DNA of 64,000 nucleotides from Paenibacillus typhae (GCF_900099765.1 NZ_FNDX01000006.1:62001-126000), one strand, 5' to 3'. Counted from the stretch's first letter, positions 20,022-29,940 are shown. Notes: generated by a model from the letters alone, not told the origin. Program-made: numbers and translations.

Positions 20022-21242
20022 ATGGGTATTCTAGTGCAAAAATTCGGAGGGACTTCACTTTCGACACCGGCAGCAAGAGAGCATGTCATCAGCCATGTCA
20101 AACGGGAGCTGGCAAGCGGATTCAATCTTGTAATCGTTGTATCTGCAATGGGCCGCAAAGGCGAGCCTTATGCTACCGACACCCTGCTGGACTGGGCGGT
20201 ACAGAACGGCAACGCGCTGCCTGACCGCGAGAAGGATCTGCTGATGTGCTGCGGAGAGATCATCTCGGCAGCTACGCTGTGCGGGCTGCTGGAGGAACAG
20301 GGCATTCGCGCTACTGTGCTGACGGGGGCACAAGCGGGCTTTTTGACTGACAGTAATTACGGAAATGCAAGAATTCTCGATGTCCGCACCGAACGGATTC
20401 TACGTGAACTGCGCGAGCATAAAGTAGTAATAGTAACCGGGTTCCAGGGTCAGACCGAAGCCGGGGATTTCACGACCCTTGGCAGAGGCGGAAGTGATAC
20501 TTCGGCAACTGCGCTCGGAGCTGCCCTCCGTGCAGATATGGTCGATATTTATACCGATGTGGACGGAATCCTGACTGCTGATCCGCGGATTGTCGAGGAT
20601 GCCAAGCCTCTTAGTTATGTCAGCTATACCGAAATCTGCAACATGGCTTACCAGGGGGCTAAGGTTATTCACCCGCGTGCCGTGGAAATTGCCATGCAGG
20701 CCAATATTCCGGTACGTGTACGCTCTACCTTTTCCGAATCGGAAGGCACGCTGGTTACCCATCCCGAAGGGTTTAATGATGTATCCAACGGCATTGTTGA
20801 CCGGTTTGTAACAGGGATAGCCTACGTGAGCAACATTACACAGATTTCTGTTGAATGCCCGGACGGCAACGGTACAGGCGTACAGCTGCAGATTTTTAAA
20901 AGCATGGCCGACAACGGCATCAGCGTTGACTTTATTAACGTAACGCCTACAGAGGCGCTGTATACCGTCAATGACGACAAATCCGAGCGGGCTATCGCTG
21001 CGCTGCAGGAGCTGGGGCTCCGTCCCAAGAGCTTATCCGGCTGCGCCAAGGTCTCCGTAATCGGGGGCGGAATTAACGGTGTGCCGGGGATTATGGCCCG
21101 GATCGTGGAGGCGCTCAGCTCGCAGAATATTCAGATTTTACAGTCGGCGGATTCGAATACTACCATCTGGGTTCTTGTGAAAAAGGAAGATATGGTGCAG
21201 TCGCTGCGTGCGCTGCATGCCAAATTTGAATTGCACCGCTGA
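20022..21242 (+). CDS. dapG: Aspartate kinase (DapG/LysC type)
   Basis: Phosphorylates aspartate, the first step of DAP/lysine synthesis. The 406 residues start with the kinase motif V-Q-K-F-G-G-T-S and have T-L-G-R-G-G-S-D-T-S-A-T-A (about 154-166), followed by two C-terminal ACT domains (about 265-406), which in this family bind feedback inhibitors. ATGGAGGAATTA precedes the ATG. By position next to dapA and the dipicolinate genes it is the counterpart of B. subtilis dapG, the DAP-sensitive isozyme; the inhibitor cannot be told from sequence. Confidence 0.94.
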   Translation: MGILVQKFGGTSLSTPAAREHVISHVKRELASGFNLVIVVSAMGRKGEPYATDTLLDWAVQNGNALPDREKDLLMCCGEIISAATLCGLLEEQGIRATVLTGAQAGFLTDSNYGNARILDVRTERILRELREHKVVIVTGFQGQTEAGDFTTLGRGGSDTSATALGAALRADMVDIYTDVDGILTADPRIVEDAKPLSYVSYTEICNMAYQGAKVIHPRAVEIAMQANIPVRVRSTFSESEGTLVTHPEGFNDVSNGIVDRFVTGIAYVSNITQISVECPDGNGTGVQLQIFKSMADNGISVDFINVTPTEALYTVNDDKSERAIAALQELGLRPKSLSGCAKVSVIGGGINGVPGIMARIVEALSSQNIQILQSADSNTTIWVLVKKEDMVQSLRALHAKFELHR

Positions 21243-21258
21243 CAAGGAGGAATTCAAA

Positions 21259-22134
21259 GTGGATTTCGGTAGACTGATCACTGCGATGGTAACCCCCTTT
21301 GACGGGGATGGAGAAATCAACTGGGAAGGAACTTCCCGGCTGGTCGATTATTTGATCGAAGAACAGAAATCCGAAGCGCTGGTGGTCTGCGGGACGACGG
21401 GAGAATCGCCTACCCTGACCGATGAGGAGAAGCTGAAGCTGTTTTCCTTTGTCCTGAATAAAGCAGATGGACGCTGTAAAATTATCGCCGGAACCGGCAC
21501 CAACAGCACGAGACATTCCATACATCTTACGAAGGAAGCAGAAAAGATCGGCGTTGACGGTGTTCTGCTGGTCGTTCCTTACTACAACAAACCGAACCAG
21601 GAAGGGCTGTATCAGCATTTCTCGGCGATTGCCGGCAGCACCTCTTTGCCTTGTATCCTTTATAATGTTCCCGGACGAACAGGGGTGAGCATGAGTGCGG
21701 CAACGACACTGCGGCTTGCGGAGATTCCGAATATTGTCGCCACCAAAGAATGTGCCTCCGTGGACCAGATTACACTGATTGCTACGGCATGCCCTGAAGA
21801 TTTTCATGTCTACACAGGCGATGATTCTGCAGGTTTGGCTACCCTTGCGGTCGGCGGGCACGGAATTATCAGTGTGGCGGGACATATTATCGGCTCCCAG
21901 ATGTCAGACATGATTCAGGCATACCTGACCGGAAATGTGAAGCGGGCAGGAGACCTGCACCGTCAGCTGTTCCCTGTGTTCAAGGGTCTTTTTGAATGTC
22001 CGCAGCCGCTGCCGAATCCGGCCGCAGTCAAGTATGCCTTGTCGCTGCGCGGAATCGACGTCGGTTCGGTCCGGCTTCCGCTGGTCGGCCCGAATGAAGC
22101 CGAGGCTGCTTTTATCAAAGCGCTGCTGAATTAG
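21259..22134 (+). CDS. dapA: 4-hydroxy-tetrahydrodipicolinate synthase
   Basis: Condenses pyruvate with aspartate semialdehyde, the entry to DAP and dipicolinate. The 291-residue TIM barrel has G-T-T-G-E-S-P-T (about residues 45-52), V-P-Y-Y-N-K-P-N with the catalytic tyrosine, and the Schiff-base lysine in V-A-T-K-E-C-A. GTG 21259 is chosen since AAGGAGGAAT lies just before it; an open frame from 21208 runs inside dapG. A second DapA-like gene lies at 49295-50170. Confidence 0.96.
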   Translation: MDFGRLITAMVTPFDGDGEINWEGTSRLVDYLIEEQKSEALVVCGTTGESPTLTDEEKLKLFSFVLNKADGRCKIIAGTGTNSTRHSIHLTKEAEKIGVDGVLLVVPYYNKPNQEGLYQHFSAIAGSTSLPCILYNVPGRTGVSMSAATTLRLAEIPNIVATKECASVDQITLIATACPEDFHVYTGDDSAGLATLAVGGHGIISVAGHIIGSQMSDMIQAYLTGNVKRAGDLHRQLFPVFKGLFECPQPLPNPAAVKYALSLRGIDVGSVRLPLVGPNEAEAAFIKALLN

Positions 22135-22165
22135 CCTTGATCCGACACTGAATCGTTGCTAACTG

Positions 22166-22202
22166 AAACCGGCATCCCATTAACGGGAGCCGGTTTTTTT
22201 TA
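22166..22202 (+). terminator. Intrinsic terminator after dapA
   Basis: AACCGGC (22167-22173) pairs with GCCGGTT (22189-22195) with an inner TCCC/GGGA pair, followed by eight T. Confidence 0.9.
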
Positions 22203-22297
22203 ATGAAATTCGGCATTTTATATGGGCTGGTTGATGCACCTTTTCTGTAAATAATGCCTGTATTCTAAGGAAAGAATAAGCTTACATAGCGGATGAC

Positions 22298-22685
22298 TTG
22301 TCTTTTGCCAAAAAAATCATGTATAATGTTCTTAAGTGACTGGGTGCGGTTAATTAAATATGCGGTAATCTTCCGTCAATGTTTTTTTACATTGTGAGAC
22401 AGGGTAGGTCCTTCTATAAGTCTGTGCTATTGCTGTCGTTTTTTTGCGCGAGGAGCGCAGCATTGATCTTTGACGGATATTATCCGGTTCAAGAAGCTAC
22501 TCACTTCTCGGTTTCGGGATTTTTCGCATTGCACAGCAGATATGGTTAGACTTAAGCGGAATATCCCTGTTCTTTATGGAAGCTATCGGCAATTTGAACA
22601 ATGTGTTCAGCGCCGCTGAAATATGAAGCTTAATGATTTGCCAATAAAAGGGTGACGTCCAACATCATAGGAGGGTTAGATTCAT
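22298..22685 (+). promoter_or_regulatory. Promoter and ~350-nt leader of the RNase J gene
   Basis: TTGTCT (22298-22303), an 18-nt spacer and TATAAT (22322-22327) form a likely sigma-A promoter. Between this and the start codon lies about 350 nt without a gene. It contains a CAATGT/ACATTG hairpin (near 22378-22395), a GCGC/GCGC hairpin (near 22446-22458) and several A-U rich single-stranded stretches. No known riboswitch or T-box motif was recognised. Confidence 0.55.
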
Positions 22686-24368
22686 TTGTCCAAAAAAAAT
22701 AACAACAACGATAAGCTAATGATTTTCGCTTTGGGCGGAGTCGGAGAAATCGGAAAAAACATGTATGTAGTCCAATATGCTAACGACATTGTGGTCGTGG
22801 ATGCAGGACTTAAATTCCCGGAAGAGGACATGCTCGGTATTGATATTGTTATCCCAGACATCTCATACCTGACGGAGAACCGTGATAAGGTTAGAGGGAT
22901 CGTCCTCACTCACGGACACGAAGATCACATCGGCGGTCTGCCTTATGTGCTCAAGAACCTGAATGTTCCGGTATACGGAACAAGACTTACGCTCGGCCTG
23001 GTCGAGAACAAGCTGAAGGAAGCCAACCTGCTTGGCGAAACGAAGCGCATCCTGATTAACGAAGATTCTGTTATCGATCTGGGAACTTCCCTGCAGGTGA
23101 CCTTCTTCAGAACCAATCACAGTATTCCGGATTCCGTAGGCGTATGCATTGAGACCCCGGAAGGTAATGTCGTTCATACAGGGGACTTCAAATTTGACCA
23201 TACACCAGTCAATGGCCAATATGCGAACCTGCACCGGATGGCGGAAATCGGCCAGAAGGGTGTACTAGCCCTTATGTCTGACAGTACCAATGCTGAGAAG
23301 CCGGGCTTTACCCCTTCGGAGAAAAATGTCGGCATCGTGCTGGAGGATATTTTCCGCAAAGCCGACCAGCGCGTAGTAGTGGCGACTTTCGCCTCTAACG
23401 TGCACCGTATTCAGCAGGTGGTTAATGCTGCTGAATCGACAGGCCGCAAGATCACTGTTATCGGACGCAGTATGGTTAATGTAGTTGCCATTGCTTCCGA
23501 GCTTGGATATCTGCATGTACCAGATGGCATGCTGATTGAGCCGGAGGAAATGAACCGCATGGCCGCCAACCGCGTTGTGGTGCTCTGCACAGGCAGCCAG
23601 GGTGAGCCGATGTCGGCACTTACCCGCATGGCCCGCTCCAGCCACCGCAAGGTGGATATCCTGCCGGGAGATACCGTTATTATTGCGGCCACTCCGGTTC
23701 CGGGGAACGAGAAGTATGTCGGCCGTACCATTGATGAATTGTTCCGTCTCGGCGCCAATGTAATCTACAGCGGCTCGAACTCCGGGGTTCACGTATCCGG
23801 TCACGGCAGCCAGGAAGAGCTCAAGCTGATGCTTAACCTGATGAAGCCGAAGTACTTCATTCCAATCCACGGTGAATTCCGGATGCAGCGCAGACATGCG
23901 CTTCTGGCAGAATCCGTCGGCGTGGATCCAAGCAACATCTTCATCACCGAGATTGGTGAAGTGATTGAAATTCAGGGCGGTGGAGCCCGCAGAGCTGGTA
24001 AGGTTACTGCAGGCAACGTACTGATCGACGGTCTGGGTGTGGGTGACGTAGGCAACATCGTACTCCGCGACCGCAAACTGCTGTCCCAAGACGGTATCCT
24101 CGTAGTCGTCGTTACACTGAGCAAACAGAACGGAGCGATTGTCTCCGGGCCGGATATCATTTCCCGCGGCTTTGTATATGTCCGTGAGTCCGAAGGACTG
24201 CTGGACGAAGCCAACCGTATTGTATCCAGCACGCTGCAGCGTCTGATGAGCGAGAAGGTTAATGAGTGGGCTTCCCTCAAGACCAGCGTCAAAGATTCGC
24301 TCGGCCGTTTCCTGTATGAACAGACACGCCGCAGACCAATGATTTTGCCGATTATTATGGAAGTTTAA
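22686..24368 (+). CDS. rnjB: Ribonuclease J
   Basis: A 560-residue beta-CASP metallo-beta-lactamase RNase with 5'-3' exo- and endonuclease activity. The zinc motif T-H-G-H-E-D-H-I-G-G is at residues 75-84, H-T-G-D-F-K-F-D near 160, the beta-CASP motif S-D-S-T-N-A-E-K-P-G near 198 and the C-terminal domain follows residue 450. TTG 22686 is the start, after AGGAGGGTTAG. The rnjB symbol rests on position (after dapG-dapA, as in B. subtilis); the sequence alone does not separate J1 from J2. Confidence 0.93.
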   Translation: MSKKNNNNDKLMIFALGGVGEIGKNMYVVQYANDIVVVDAGLKFPEEDMLGIDIVIPDISYLTENRDKVRGIVLTHGHEDHIGGLPYVLKNLNVPVYGTRLTLGLVENKLKEANLLGETKRILINEDSVIDLGTSLQVTFFRTNHSIPDSVGVCIETPEGNVVHTGDFKFDHTPVNGQYANLHRMAEIGQKGVLALMSDSTNAEKPGFTPSEKNVGIVLEDIFRKADQRVVVATFASNVHRIQQVVNAAESTGRKITVIGRSMVNVVAIASELGYLHVPDGMLIEPEEMNRMAANRVVVLCTGSQGEPMSALTRMARSSHRKVDILPGDTVIIAATPVPGNEKYVGRTIDELFRLGANVIYSGSNSGVHVSGHGSQEELKLMLNLMKPKYFIPIHGEFRMQRRHALLAESVGVDPSNIFITEIGEVIEIQGGGARRAGKVTAGNVLIDGLGVGDVGNIVLRDRKLLSQDGILVVVVTLSKQNGAIVSGPDIISRGFVYVRESEGLLDEANRIVSSTLQRLMSEKVNEWASLKTSVKDSLGRFLYEQTRRRPMILPIIMEV

Positions 24369-24404
24369 GAAGAGAGCTTCTATTTAAATAAGCAGGGCGC
24401 AAGA

Positions 24405-24457
24405 GCCCCTTCTCTCCCGGAAATATTGGACGGTTTCCTGGGGAGGAGGGGTTTTTG
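24405..24457 (+). terminator. Strong intrinsic terminator after RNase J
   Basis: An 18-nt arm at 24406-24423 (CCCCTTCTCTCCCGGAAA) pairs with 24434-24451 with two G-U pairs and one mismatch, followed by TTTTTG. Confidence 0.85.
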
Positions 24458-24479
24458 TTATTTTTTTACGGCAAGAGAC

Positions 24480-24502
24480 AACATTTCCTTCGTTCAATCG
24501 TT
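24480..24502 (+). promoter_or_regulatory. Candidate autoregulatory ECF promoter
   Basis: AAC at 24480-24482, 16 nt, then CGTT at 24499-24502, the spacing and bases seen in many ECF-sigma promoters. It lies directly upstream of the ECF gene, leaving a very short leader that just includes the ribosome binding site. Match is short, so confidence is limited. Confidence 0.4.
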
Positions 24503-24523
24503 ATACTGCCAGGGAGGTGCATA

Positions 24524-25021
24524 ATGGGGGCTAAGCTTAAGGAACAGCTGCTGGGGTCCAAGATGGCCGAGATCCGCAGATATCTGATCCGCCTGGGCGC
24601 AGCGCCTGAAGATGCGGAGGATATTGTACAGGATACGGTCTGCAAGGCACTGCAGTATATAAGCGGGATTGAAGAGCGTAATTTCAGCGCCTGGCTCTAT
24701 AAGGTTGCGATTAACCGCTATTATGATTTGTGCCGCAGACATAAACGGTTTCAGTACACCATGGAGGCAGAGGAGCAGTCAGCGCCCGATAAGGAGCAGC
24801 CGGAGTCGCAGCTGTTGCAGCGTGAGCAAAAGGAACAGATTGAGCAGACGCTAAGCCGGATGATTCCGGCAAACCGCCAGCTGATTCTGCTCAAATACGA
24901 GCTGGGTTTATCTTACAAGGAAATCGCAGCATTGCTGGGAATCACTGAAGGAACGGTTAAAGCGTCGCTATACCGGGCAAGACAACAGTTTCAACAATTT
25001 TACGGAGGTGAGGCACATTGA
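24524..25021 (+). CDS. RNA polymerase ECF sigma factor
   Basis: A 165-residue sigma-70 family protein of the ECF group. Region 2 (about 20-85) has D-A-E-D-I-V-Q-D-T-V-C-K-A and F-S-A-W-L-Y-K-V-A-I-N-R-Y-Y-D; region 4 (about 112-160) has the helix-turn-helix L-S-Y-K-E-I-A-A-L-L-G-I-T-E-G-T-V-K. AGGGAGGTG fixes the ATG at 24524 rather than the longer open frame from 24455. It overlaps the next gene (TTGATG junction), the usual arrangement of an ECF sigma with its anti-sigma. The inducing signal is unknown. Confidence 0.93.
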   Translation: MGAKLKEQLLGSKMAEIRRYLIRLGAAPEDAEDIVQDTVCKALQYISGIEERNFSAWLYKVAINRYYDLCRRHKRFQYTMEAEEQSAPDKEQPESQLLQREQKEQIEQTLSRMIPANRQLILLKYELGLSYKEIAALLGITEGTVKASLYRARQQFQQFYGGEAH

Positions 25022-26028
25022 TGGCCCCATGGAATGAAGAAGAGGACAAGCAGCTGTCACAGGTCTTGAAAAGGGCAAAACGCAAAAGTACGGTACGCAG
25101 CATTTTAATTTCGCTGGCCGTAGTGCTTGTGACATTAACCGCCATATTTTTTGGTGCTGCCCAGATGGTGAATCACAGATCCTTAGAGACCCTGACGAGC
25201 GAATGGATGTACAGGATGATCAGCAGTCCTAACGAATATGAATCAGGGTATAAAGATACCCGCGGATTTTTATCCGGCGTGCTGGAAACGAACACCTACA
25301 AAATCATTGAGGGTGTCCCTATACCCTGGGATCAAGAATGGACGAACTACAATGAATGGTGGTTTCCATTCACTACAGGCGCATACGGAGGGACATCGGC
25401 TCTGACAGTCAGCGATCACGAGCTGGAGCAAGCCGGTTATGAATACGGCAGACAGTATAATCCTTACAATGGCCAGCGTGAAATGCTGTACTATATTCCT
25501 GAAGTGGATTATAACGGGAAGATCTTTAATGACCTATCGCTGCTTAGTGAAATGGAGCCCGGGAAGCTTGCGGAAATGTCGCTGTCATTCGATCAATCCT
25601 ATTCGTTTGAAGAGGTCCGAGACATGCTGCCGGCGGGTGTACGACCGGTATGGTATTGGGTTGATACGTATGGTGAACGTATAGGATTTCAGTTTGAATC
25701 CCGCGATGACGGAAACGGAGGAACAAGCTACCCTTTGCCAATGTCAGGTTATGGGGTATACGGCTTCGGAAACCGCCCCGACTACGATAAAATAACGCCT
25801 GAGGACTTTGTCGACTCCGTTCAAAGCGGGTTGTCGCGCAAGGACAGATACTATGAAGAATATAAGCAAATTATTGAAAATTTGAAAAAAGATAAAGCTG
25901 CGCCGGATGCTAGTGATGTCCGTATTCTTGGCGTGGTTGTTACAGGTACAGCTTCCGGACTGGCCAGCCTGCAAGGACAAAGTTATATCCGCGGCGCGGT
26001 GCTTGGGGCTGTTGCCGACAAGTACTAA
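25021..26028 (+). CDS. Membrane anti-sigma factor (sigma factor regulator N/C domains)
   Basis: A 335-residue protein with a short cytosolic N-terminus (W-N-E-E-E-D-K-Q-L-S-Q-V-L-K-R-A), one membrane helix (about 27-50, I-L-I-S-L-A-V-V-L-V-T-L-T-A-I-F-F-G) and a large extracytoplasmic domain. This layout and the N-terminal segment fit the sigma-factor-regulator (Sigma_reg_N/Sigma_reg_C) type of anti-sigma protein. The outer domain probably senses the signal that frees the sigma factor encoded just upstream. CGGAGGTGAGG precedes the ATG at 25021. Domain assignment is by pattern. Confidence 0.82.
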   Translation: MAPWNEEEDKQLSQVLKRAKRKSTVRSILISLAVVLVTLTAIFFGAAQMVNHRSLETLTSEWMYRMISSPNEYESGYKDTRGFLSGVLETNTYKIIEGVPIPWDQEWTNYNEWWFPFTTGAYGGTSALTVSDHELEQAGYEYGRQYNPYNGQREMLYYIPEVDYNGKIFNDLSLLSEMEPGKLAEMSLSFDQSYSFEEVRDMLPAGVRPVWYWVDTYGERIGFQFESRDDGNGGTSYPLPMSGYGVYGFGNRPDYDKITPEDFVDSVQSGLSRKDRYYEEYKQIIENLKKDKAAPDASDVRILGVVVTGTASGLASLQGQSYIRGAVLGAVADKY

Positions 26029-26136
26029 AAGGAAATGTTCATTTCTGCATAAGCCGCTAACCGTAAATGTCATACTAAGCACAGTCAGTATGGCTGCAGC
26101 TGTTGAAGAGCTGCAAGCGGAAAGGGTGAGCTGCAA

Positions 26137-26922
26137 GTGGATAAAAAGCAAGGTAAGGATACGGGCATCAGCAACGCGGAGGTCCAGCCGGAGGAAACCA
26201 GGACAGCTGCTCCTGAAGCAGTCGCGCCGGCCGTAAATATGCTTAAAGAGCTGGGCCAGACAGCGGTGCCGAGCGCAGAGCCGGATATTTTCTGCATGAC
26301 GATCATCGGCCAGATCGAGGGGCATTTTGTACTTCGGCCGCACAACAAAACGACTAAATATGAGCATATTATTCCGCAGCTTGTGGCGGCAGAGCAGAAC
26401 AAGAATATTAAAGGCCTTCTGATTATTCTGAACACTGTCGGCGGTGACGTAGAGGCCGGGCTGGCTATTGCCGAAATGATTGCCTCCCTCTCCAAACCGA
26501 CGGTTACGGTGGTTATCGGAGGCGGACACAGCATCGGTGTGCCGATTGCCGTTGCATCCAGCTACTCCATCATTGCCGAAAGCGCAACGATGACCATTCA
26601 TCCGATCCGGATGAACGGGCTTGTAATCGGCGTGCCGCAGACATTTGAATATATGGAGCGTATGCAGGAGCGGATGGTGCGGTTCGTCACCTCCCATTCG
26701 CGGATCAGTGAAGAGATGTTCAAGGATCTCATGTTCAAAACAGGAGAACTGAACCGTGATATCGGTACCGCGGTAGGCGGGTATGATGCGGTTAAGTTCG
26801 GGCTGATGGACGAGGTTGGCGGAATCGGCGCCGCCCTGGCCCATTTAAACCGGATGATTGCCGGCACAGTAATACCGGCTCCAGGAGCCGGTGAGCTTGC
26901 ACAGGGGGGGCTGACGCAATGA
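26137..26922 (+). CDS. tepA: ClpP-like translocation-enhancing protein TepA
   Basis: A 261-residue ClpP/crotonase-fold serine peptidase related to B. subtilis TepA, linked to protein export and spore formation. The nucleophile sits in G-G-G-H-S-I-G (Ser132), the histidine in M-T-I-H-P-I (His155) and the oxyanion region in L-N-T-V-G-G-D (residues 99-105). GTG 26137 follows AAAGGGTGAG. A CATACTA at 26071-26077 with GCATA 19 nt earlier resembles a forespore promoter but the spacing is one or two bases long. Followed by ylzJ and spoIIIE, as in B. subtilis. Confidence 0.93.
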   Translation: MDKKQGKDTGISNAEVQPEETRTAAPEAVAPAVNMLKELGQTAVPSAEPDIFCMTIIGQIEGHFVLRPHNKTTKYEHIIPQLVAAEQNKNIKGLLIILNTVGGDVEAGLAIAEMIASLSKPTVTVVIGGGHSIGVPIAVASSYSIIAESATMTIHPIRMNGLVIGVPQTFEYMERMQERMVRFVTSHSRISEEMFKDLMFKTGELNRDIGTAVGGYDAVKFGLMDEVGGIGAALAHLNRMIAGTVIPAPGAGELAQGGLTQ

Positions 26923-27134
26923 CCTTTTATACCGTTGTGCCGCTTGAACAAATGTTTGAGGGGGCTTACAGTAACGGGCAGCAGCTGCAGGAAGTGACAA
27001 TCGGGGGAATGCTGATGCAGGTAGAGCCGCTGGAAGGCAGGCAGGCACGGATTGTCCGCCTGCTTCAGTGTCCGCTGGACAAATATCTTGATCCGTCGTT
27101 TGCTCCCGGTGCAGTTGTCGATTACGATAAATAA
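26919..27134 (+). CDS. ylzJ: YlzJ-like small protein
   Basis: A 71-residue protein of the YlzJ family, of unknown function, starting [10 protein letters not shown] and ending with a proline-rich [13 protein letters not shown]. It overlaps tepA by 4 nt and precedes spoIIIE, the conserved position. It has no signal peptide or membrane segment. Confidence 0.85.
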   Translation: MTFYTVVPLEQMFEGAYSNGQQLQEVTIGGMLMQVEPLEGRQARIVRLLQCPLDKYLDPSFAPGAVVDYDK

Positions 27135-27195
27135 CGGAGTGCCATAAAGTTGCATTTTTTTACAGAACAGAACATAGGTACGCCACGCCATTATA

Positions 27196-27204
27196 TGGTA
27201 TAAT
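27196..27204 (+). promoter_or_regulatory. Extended -10 promoter of spoIIIE
   Basis: TGGTATAAT at 27196-27204 is a perfect extended -10; there is no good -35 at 17 nt, as allowed for such promoters. Transcription should begin near 27211, only about 13 nt before the GTG at 27224. Confidence 0.65.
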
Positions 27205-27223
27205 GTTGCCGGGGGTGGCTGGC

Positions 27224-29890
27224 GTGGCTAAACGGAGAAAGAGAAAGTCTAAGAAAAAAGCGACAATCGGCAGCGTTCTTAAATATGAAATTTATGGTAT
27301 TATGCTTATTACCATTTCGGTAATTGCCCTGTCCGGCGAAGCTGCCGTAGGGCGGTCTCTGTCCAGTATGGCGGGATACCTGCTGGGCAGATTTTATTTT
27401 GTTCTGCCGGTCGTCGGCATCATCTACGGACTGATGGTCATGATACACAGGAAGTGGCCGTCCGGCTGGAACACTCGTTATACCGGTGCAGTGATGCTGG
27501 TCCTGTCCTTATGCCTTATGAGTTCGATCTCGGCCATGCAGCAGAAGCTGGGACCTATTAATATGCTGCATCCCGGCAATGTGCTGGCGCAAATACATAA
27601 TGATTTATCCGGTGCGCTGAAGCCCGGTACCAATGACAGCAGTGTCTATCTGCTAGGCAAGGATATCAGCGGCGGATATGTTGGCGCGCTGGAGTTCGCA
27701 GGACTGCTGTGGCTGTTCGGTACATTGGGTGCGAAGCTGATTATGATTGTAATGCTGGCAATCAGCTTCATGCTGGTTACCAATCTCTCCTATGTGGAGC
27801 TGTTCTCGCTGCTGCGGGTACGCTCCGTGAAGCTGCTGGAGAATCTCAGGCAGAGATCGGCCAACCGCCCGGCTGCGGTTCCTGTTTCACCCCGTTCGTC
27901 CAGAAGCGGCAGGTCTTCTGCGCCACCGCCTCCTGACGATGACGAGGACGATGAAGAAGAGGACGAGCCGTCACTTCCAAGAAGAAGCCAGCCGCTGTTC
28001 TTCCGCCGGATCGGCAGCTGGCTTGGCGGATCCGGGGCTGGAGGATCTGTTGAAGCTGGCGGTGACGAGACAGGCTCAGAGGTGAGAACACCAGATCCGG
28101 GTATGCCTGTATCTCCGTTGATTTCAGGATTTGAAACAGACAGCAGGCATGCTGTTCAGGACGGGCCTGAATCTGGATTTGCCGATGAGGATCTTGAGCC
28201 GGTGACTCCGATCATCCGTGACTTCTTTGAGCATATCCGTTCAGAAGGGTTAAGTGAGGAGGAACGGGAAGAGTGGGGCGGGTTTTCACCTGCGGCGCGC
28301 AGTGCAGAAGCACGCAGTACAGGTGCTCCGGGCACTCCTGCAGCCGCCCGGCAGCCTGGGCCAGATGATGTGCCGGATGAGGATATTACGGTAGATCTGG
28401 AGGGCCTGCTGGGTACGGCAGACAGCGCAGAGACTGCTCCGGCTCCGCCGCTTCCGCCGCCGCCCAAGCCATATAAGCTTCCGCCGTTCAGGCTGTTGTC
28501 CAAACCGAACGGCGGCGGCAAAGCGGGAGACCAGAACGATTACATGCAGACTGCCCGCAAGCTGGAGGCGACGCTGGAGAGCTTCGGCGTCCGTGCCAAG
28601 GTGCTTGAGGTGGTTCGCGGTCCTGCTGTAACCCGGTATGAAATCCAGCCGGATATCGGGGTTAAGGTCAGCCGGATCGTTAATCTGACCGATGATATAG
28701 CGCTTGCGCTTGCAGCGAAGGATATCCGGATGGAAGCTCCGATCCCTGGTAAATCGGCTATCGGTATCGAGGTGCCGAATCCGGAGGTTTCGCTTGTAAC
28801 GATGCGTGAAGTAATGGAAACACAGATATTCCAGGATGCCGAATCCCGGTTGTCCATTGCCTTCGGACGCGATATTTCCGGCCAGACCATTGTCGGCAAT
28901 CTGGCCAAAATGCCCCATCTGCTCGTTGCCGGGGCTACCGGATCAGGGAAGTCGGTCTGCATTAACGGGATTATTACCAGTATTTTGTACAAAGCCAAGC
29001 CGGACGAGGTCAAGTTCCTGATGGTCGATCCCAAGATGGTTGAGCTTAATGTCTATAACGGCATCCCGCATCTGCTTGCTCCCGTAGTTACCGATCCGAA
29101 ACGGGCCAGTCTGGCGCTGAAGAAGATTGTAGTAGAGATGGAGAAGCGTTATGAGCTGTTCTCCAAATCGGGAACGCGCAATGTGGAAGGCTACAATAAT
29201 CTGATGAAGGATAACCCGGCCGCTATTCTCCCCTATATTGTTGTTATCGTGGACGAGCTTGCCGATCTGATGATGGTGGCGGCTAATGATGTAGAGGATG
29301 CAATCTGCCGTCTGGCGCAAATGGCACGTGCTGCAGGCATTCACCTGATCATCGCTACCCAGCGGCCATCCGTTGACGTTATCACTGGTCTGATTAAAGC
29401 GAACATCCCTTCACGGATTGCCTTCGGCGTATCCTCCAATGTCGATTCCCGGACGATTCTTGATATGCCGGGTGCCGAGAAGCTGCTGGGACGCGGCGAT
29501 ATGCTCTTCCTTCCGATGGGTGCTTCGAAGCCGGTCCGCGTCCAGGGCGCTTTCATGAGCGACCAGGAGGTGGAGTCGATCGTGCAGTTCGTAAGCAGCC
29601 AGGGAGAAGCCGAATACGACGAAACGCTTGTACCCGAGGTGGATGATATGGTCTCTGAAGATCAGGAGCCGCAGGACGAATTGTATGAACAGGCTGTTCA
29701 GATTGTACTGGAAGCGAAGCAGGCATCTGTCTCGCTGCTGCAGCGGCGTATGCGTGTGGGCTACACCCGTGCAGCCCGGCTGATAGACGCAATGGAAGCC
29801 CGTTCGGTTATCGGGCCTTACGAGGGCAGCAAGCCGCGTGAGGTGCTGATGTCGCTGGAGCAGTATCAGCAGAACCGGATCAGCTCTTAA
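27224..29890 (+). CDS. spoIIIE: DNA translocase SpoIIIE (FtsK family)
   Basis: Pumps the chromosome into the forespore across the polar septum. The 888 residues comprise a basic N-terminus ([11 protein letters not shown]), four membrane helices (about 20-190), an acidic, proline-rich linker (about 215-430, with [10 protein letters not shown]), the RecA-like motor with Walker [11 protein letters not shown] (about 569-578) and Walker [11 protein letters not shown], and a C-terminal gamma winged-helix domain (about 820-880) that reads DNA polarity. GTG 27224 is chosen because the in-frame ATG 27203 lies within the -10 box; G-rich bases before it replace a classical ribosome binding site. Confidence 0.96.
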   Translation: MAKRRKRKSKKKATIGSVLKYEIYGIMLITISVIALSGEAAVGRSLSSMAGYLLGRFYFVLPVVGIIYGLMVMIHRKWPSGWNTRYTGAVMLVLSLCLMSSISAMQQKLGPINMLHPGNVLAQIHNDLSGALKPGTNDSSVYLLGKDISGGYVGALEFAGLLWLFGTLGAKLIMIVMLAISFMLVTNLSYVELFSLLRVRSVKLLENLRQRSANRPAAVPVSPRSSRSGRSSAPPPPDDDEDDEEEDEPSLPRRSQPLFFRRIGSWLGGSGAGGSVEAGGDETGSEVRTPDPGMPVSPLISGFETDSRHAVQDGPESGFADEDLEPVTPIIRDFFEHIRSEGLSEEEREEWGGFSPAARSAEARSTGAPGTPAAARQPGPDDVPDEDITVDLEGLLGTADSAETAPAPPLPPPPKPYKLPPFRLLSKPNGGGKAGDQNDYMQTARKLEATLESFGVRAKVLEVVRGPAVTRYEIQPDIGVKVSRIVNLTDDIALALAAKDIRMEAPIPGKSAIGIEVPNPEVSLVTMREVMETQIFQDAESRLSIAFGRDISGQTIVGNLAKMPHLLVAGATGSGKSVCINGIITSILYKAKPDEVKFLMVDPKMVELNVYNGIPHLLAPVVTDPKRASLALKKIVVEMEKRYELFSKSGTRNVEGYNNLMKDNPAAILPYIVVIVDELADLMMVAANDVEDAICRLAQMARAAGIHLIIATQRPSVDVITGLIKANIPSRIAFGVSSNVDSRTILDMPGAEKLLGRGDMLFLPMGASKPVRVQGAFMSDQEVESIVQFVSSQGEAEYDETLVPEVDDMVSEDQEPQDELYEQAVQIVLEAKQASVSLLQRRMRVGYTRAARLIDAMEARSVIGPYEGSKPREVLMSLEQYQQNRISS

Positions 29891-29903
29891 CCGTTTTAAT
29901 GAT

Positions 29904-29940
29904 CAAGCACTCTTTCCTTTGCGGAGAGGGTGCTTTTTGC
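29904..29940 (+). terminator. Intrinsic terminator after spoIIIE
   Basis: AGCACTCTTTCC (29906-29917) pairs with GGAGAGGGTGCT (29923-29934) with two G-U pairs, followed by TTTTT. Confidence 0.88.

Noticed and set aside
22330..22685. T-box or known riboswitch before RNase J
   Set aside because: No specifier loop/T-box sequence or other known aptamer core could be seen.
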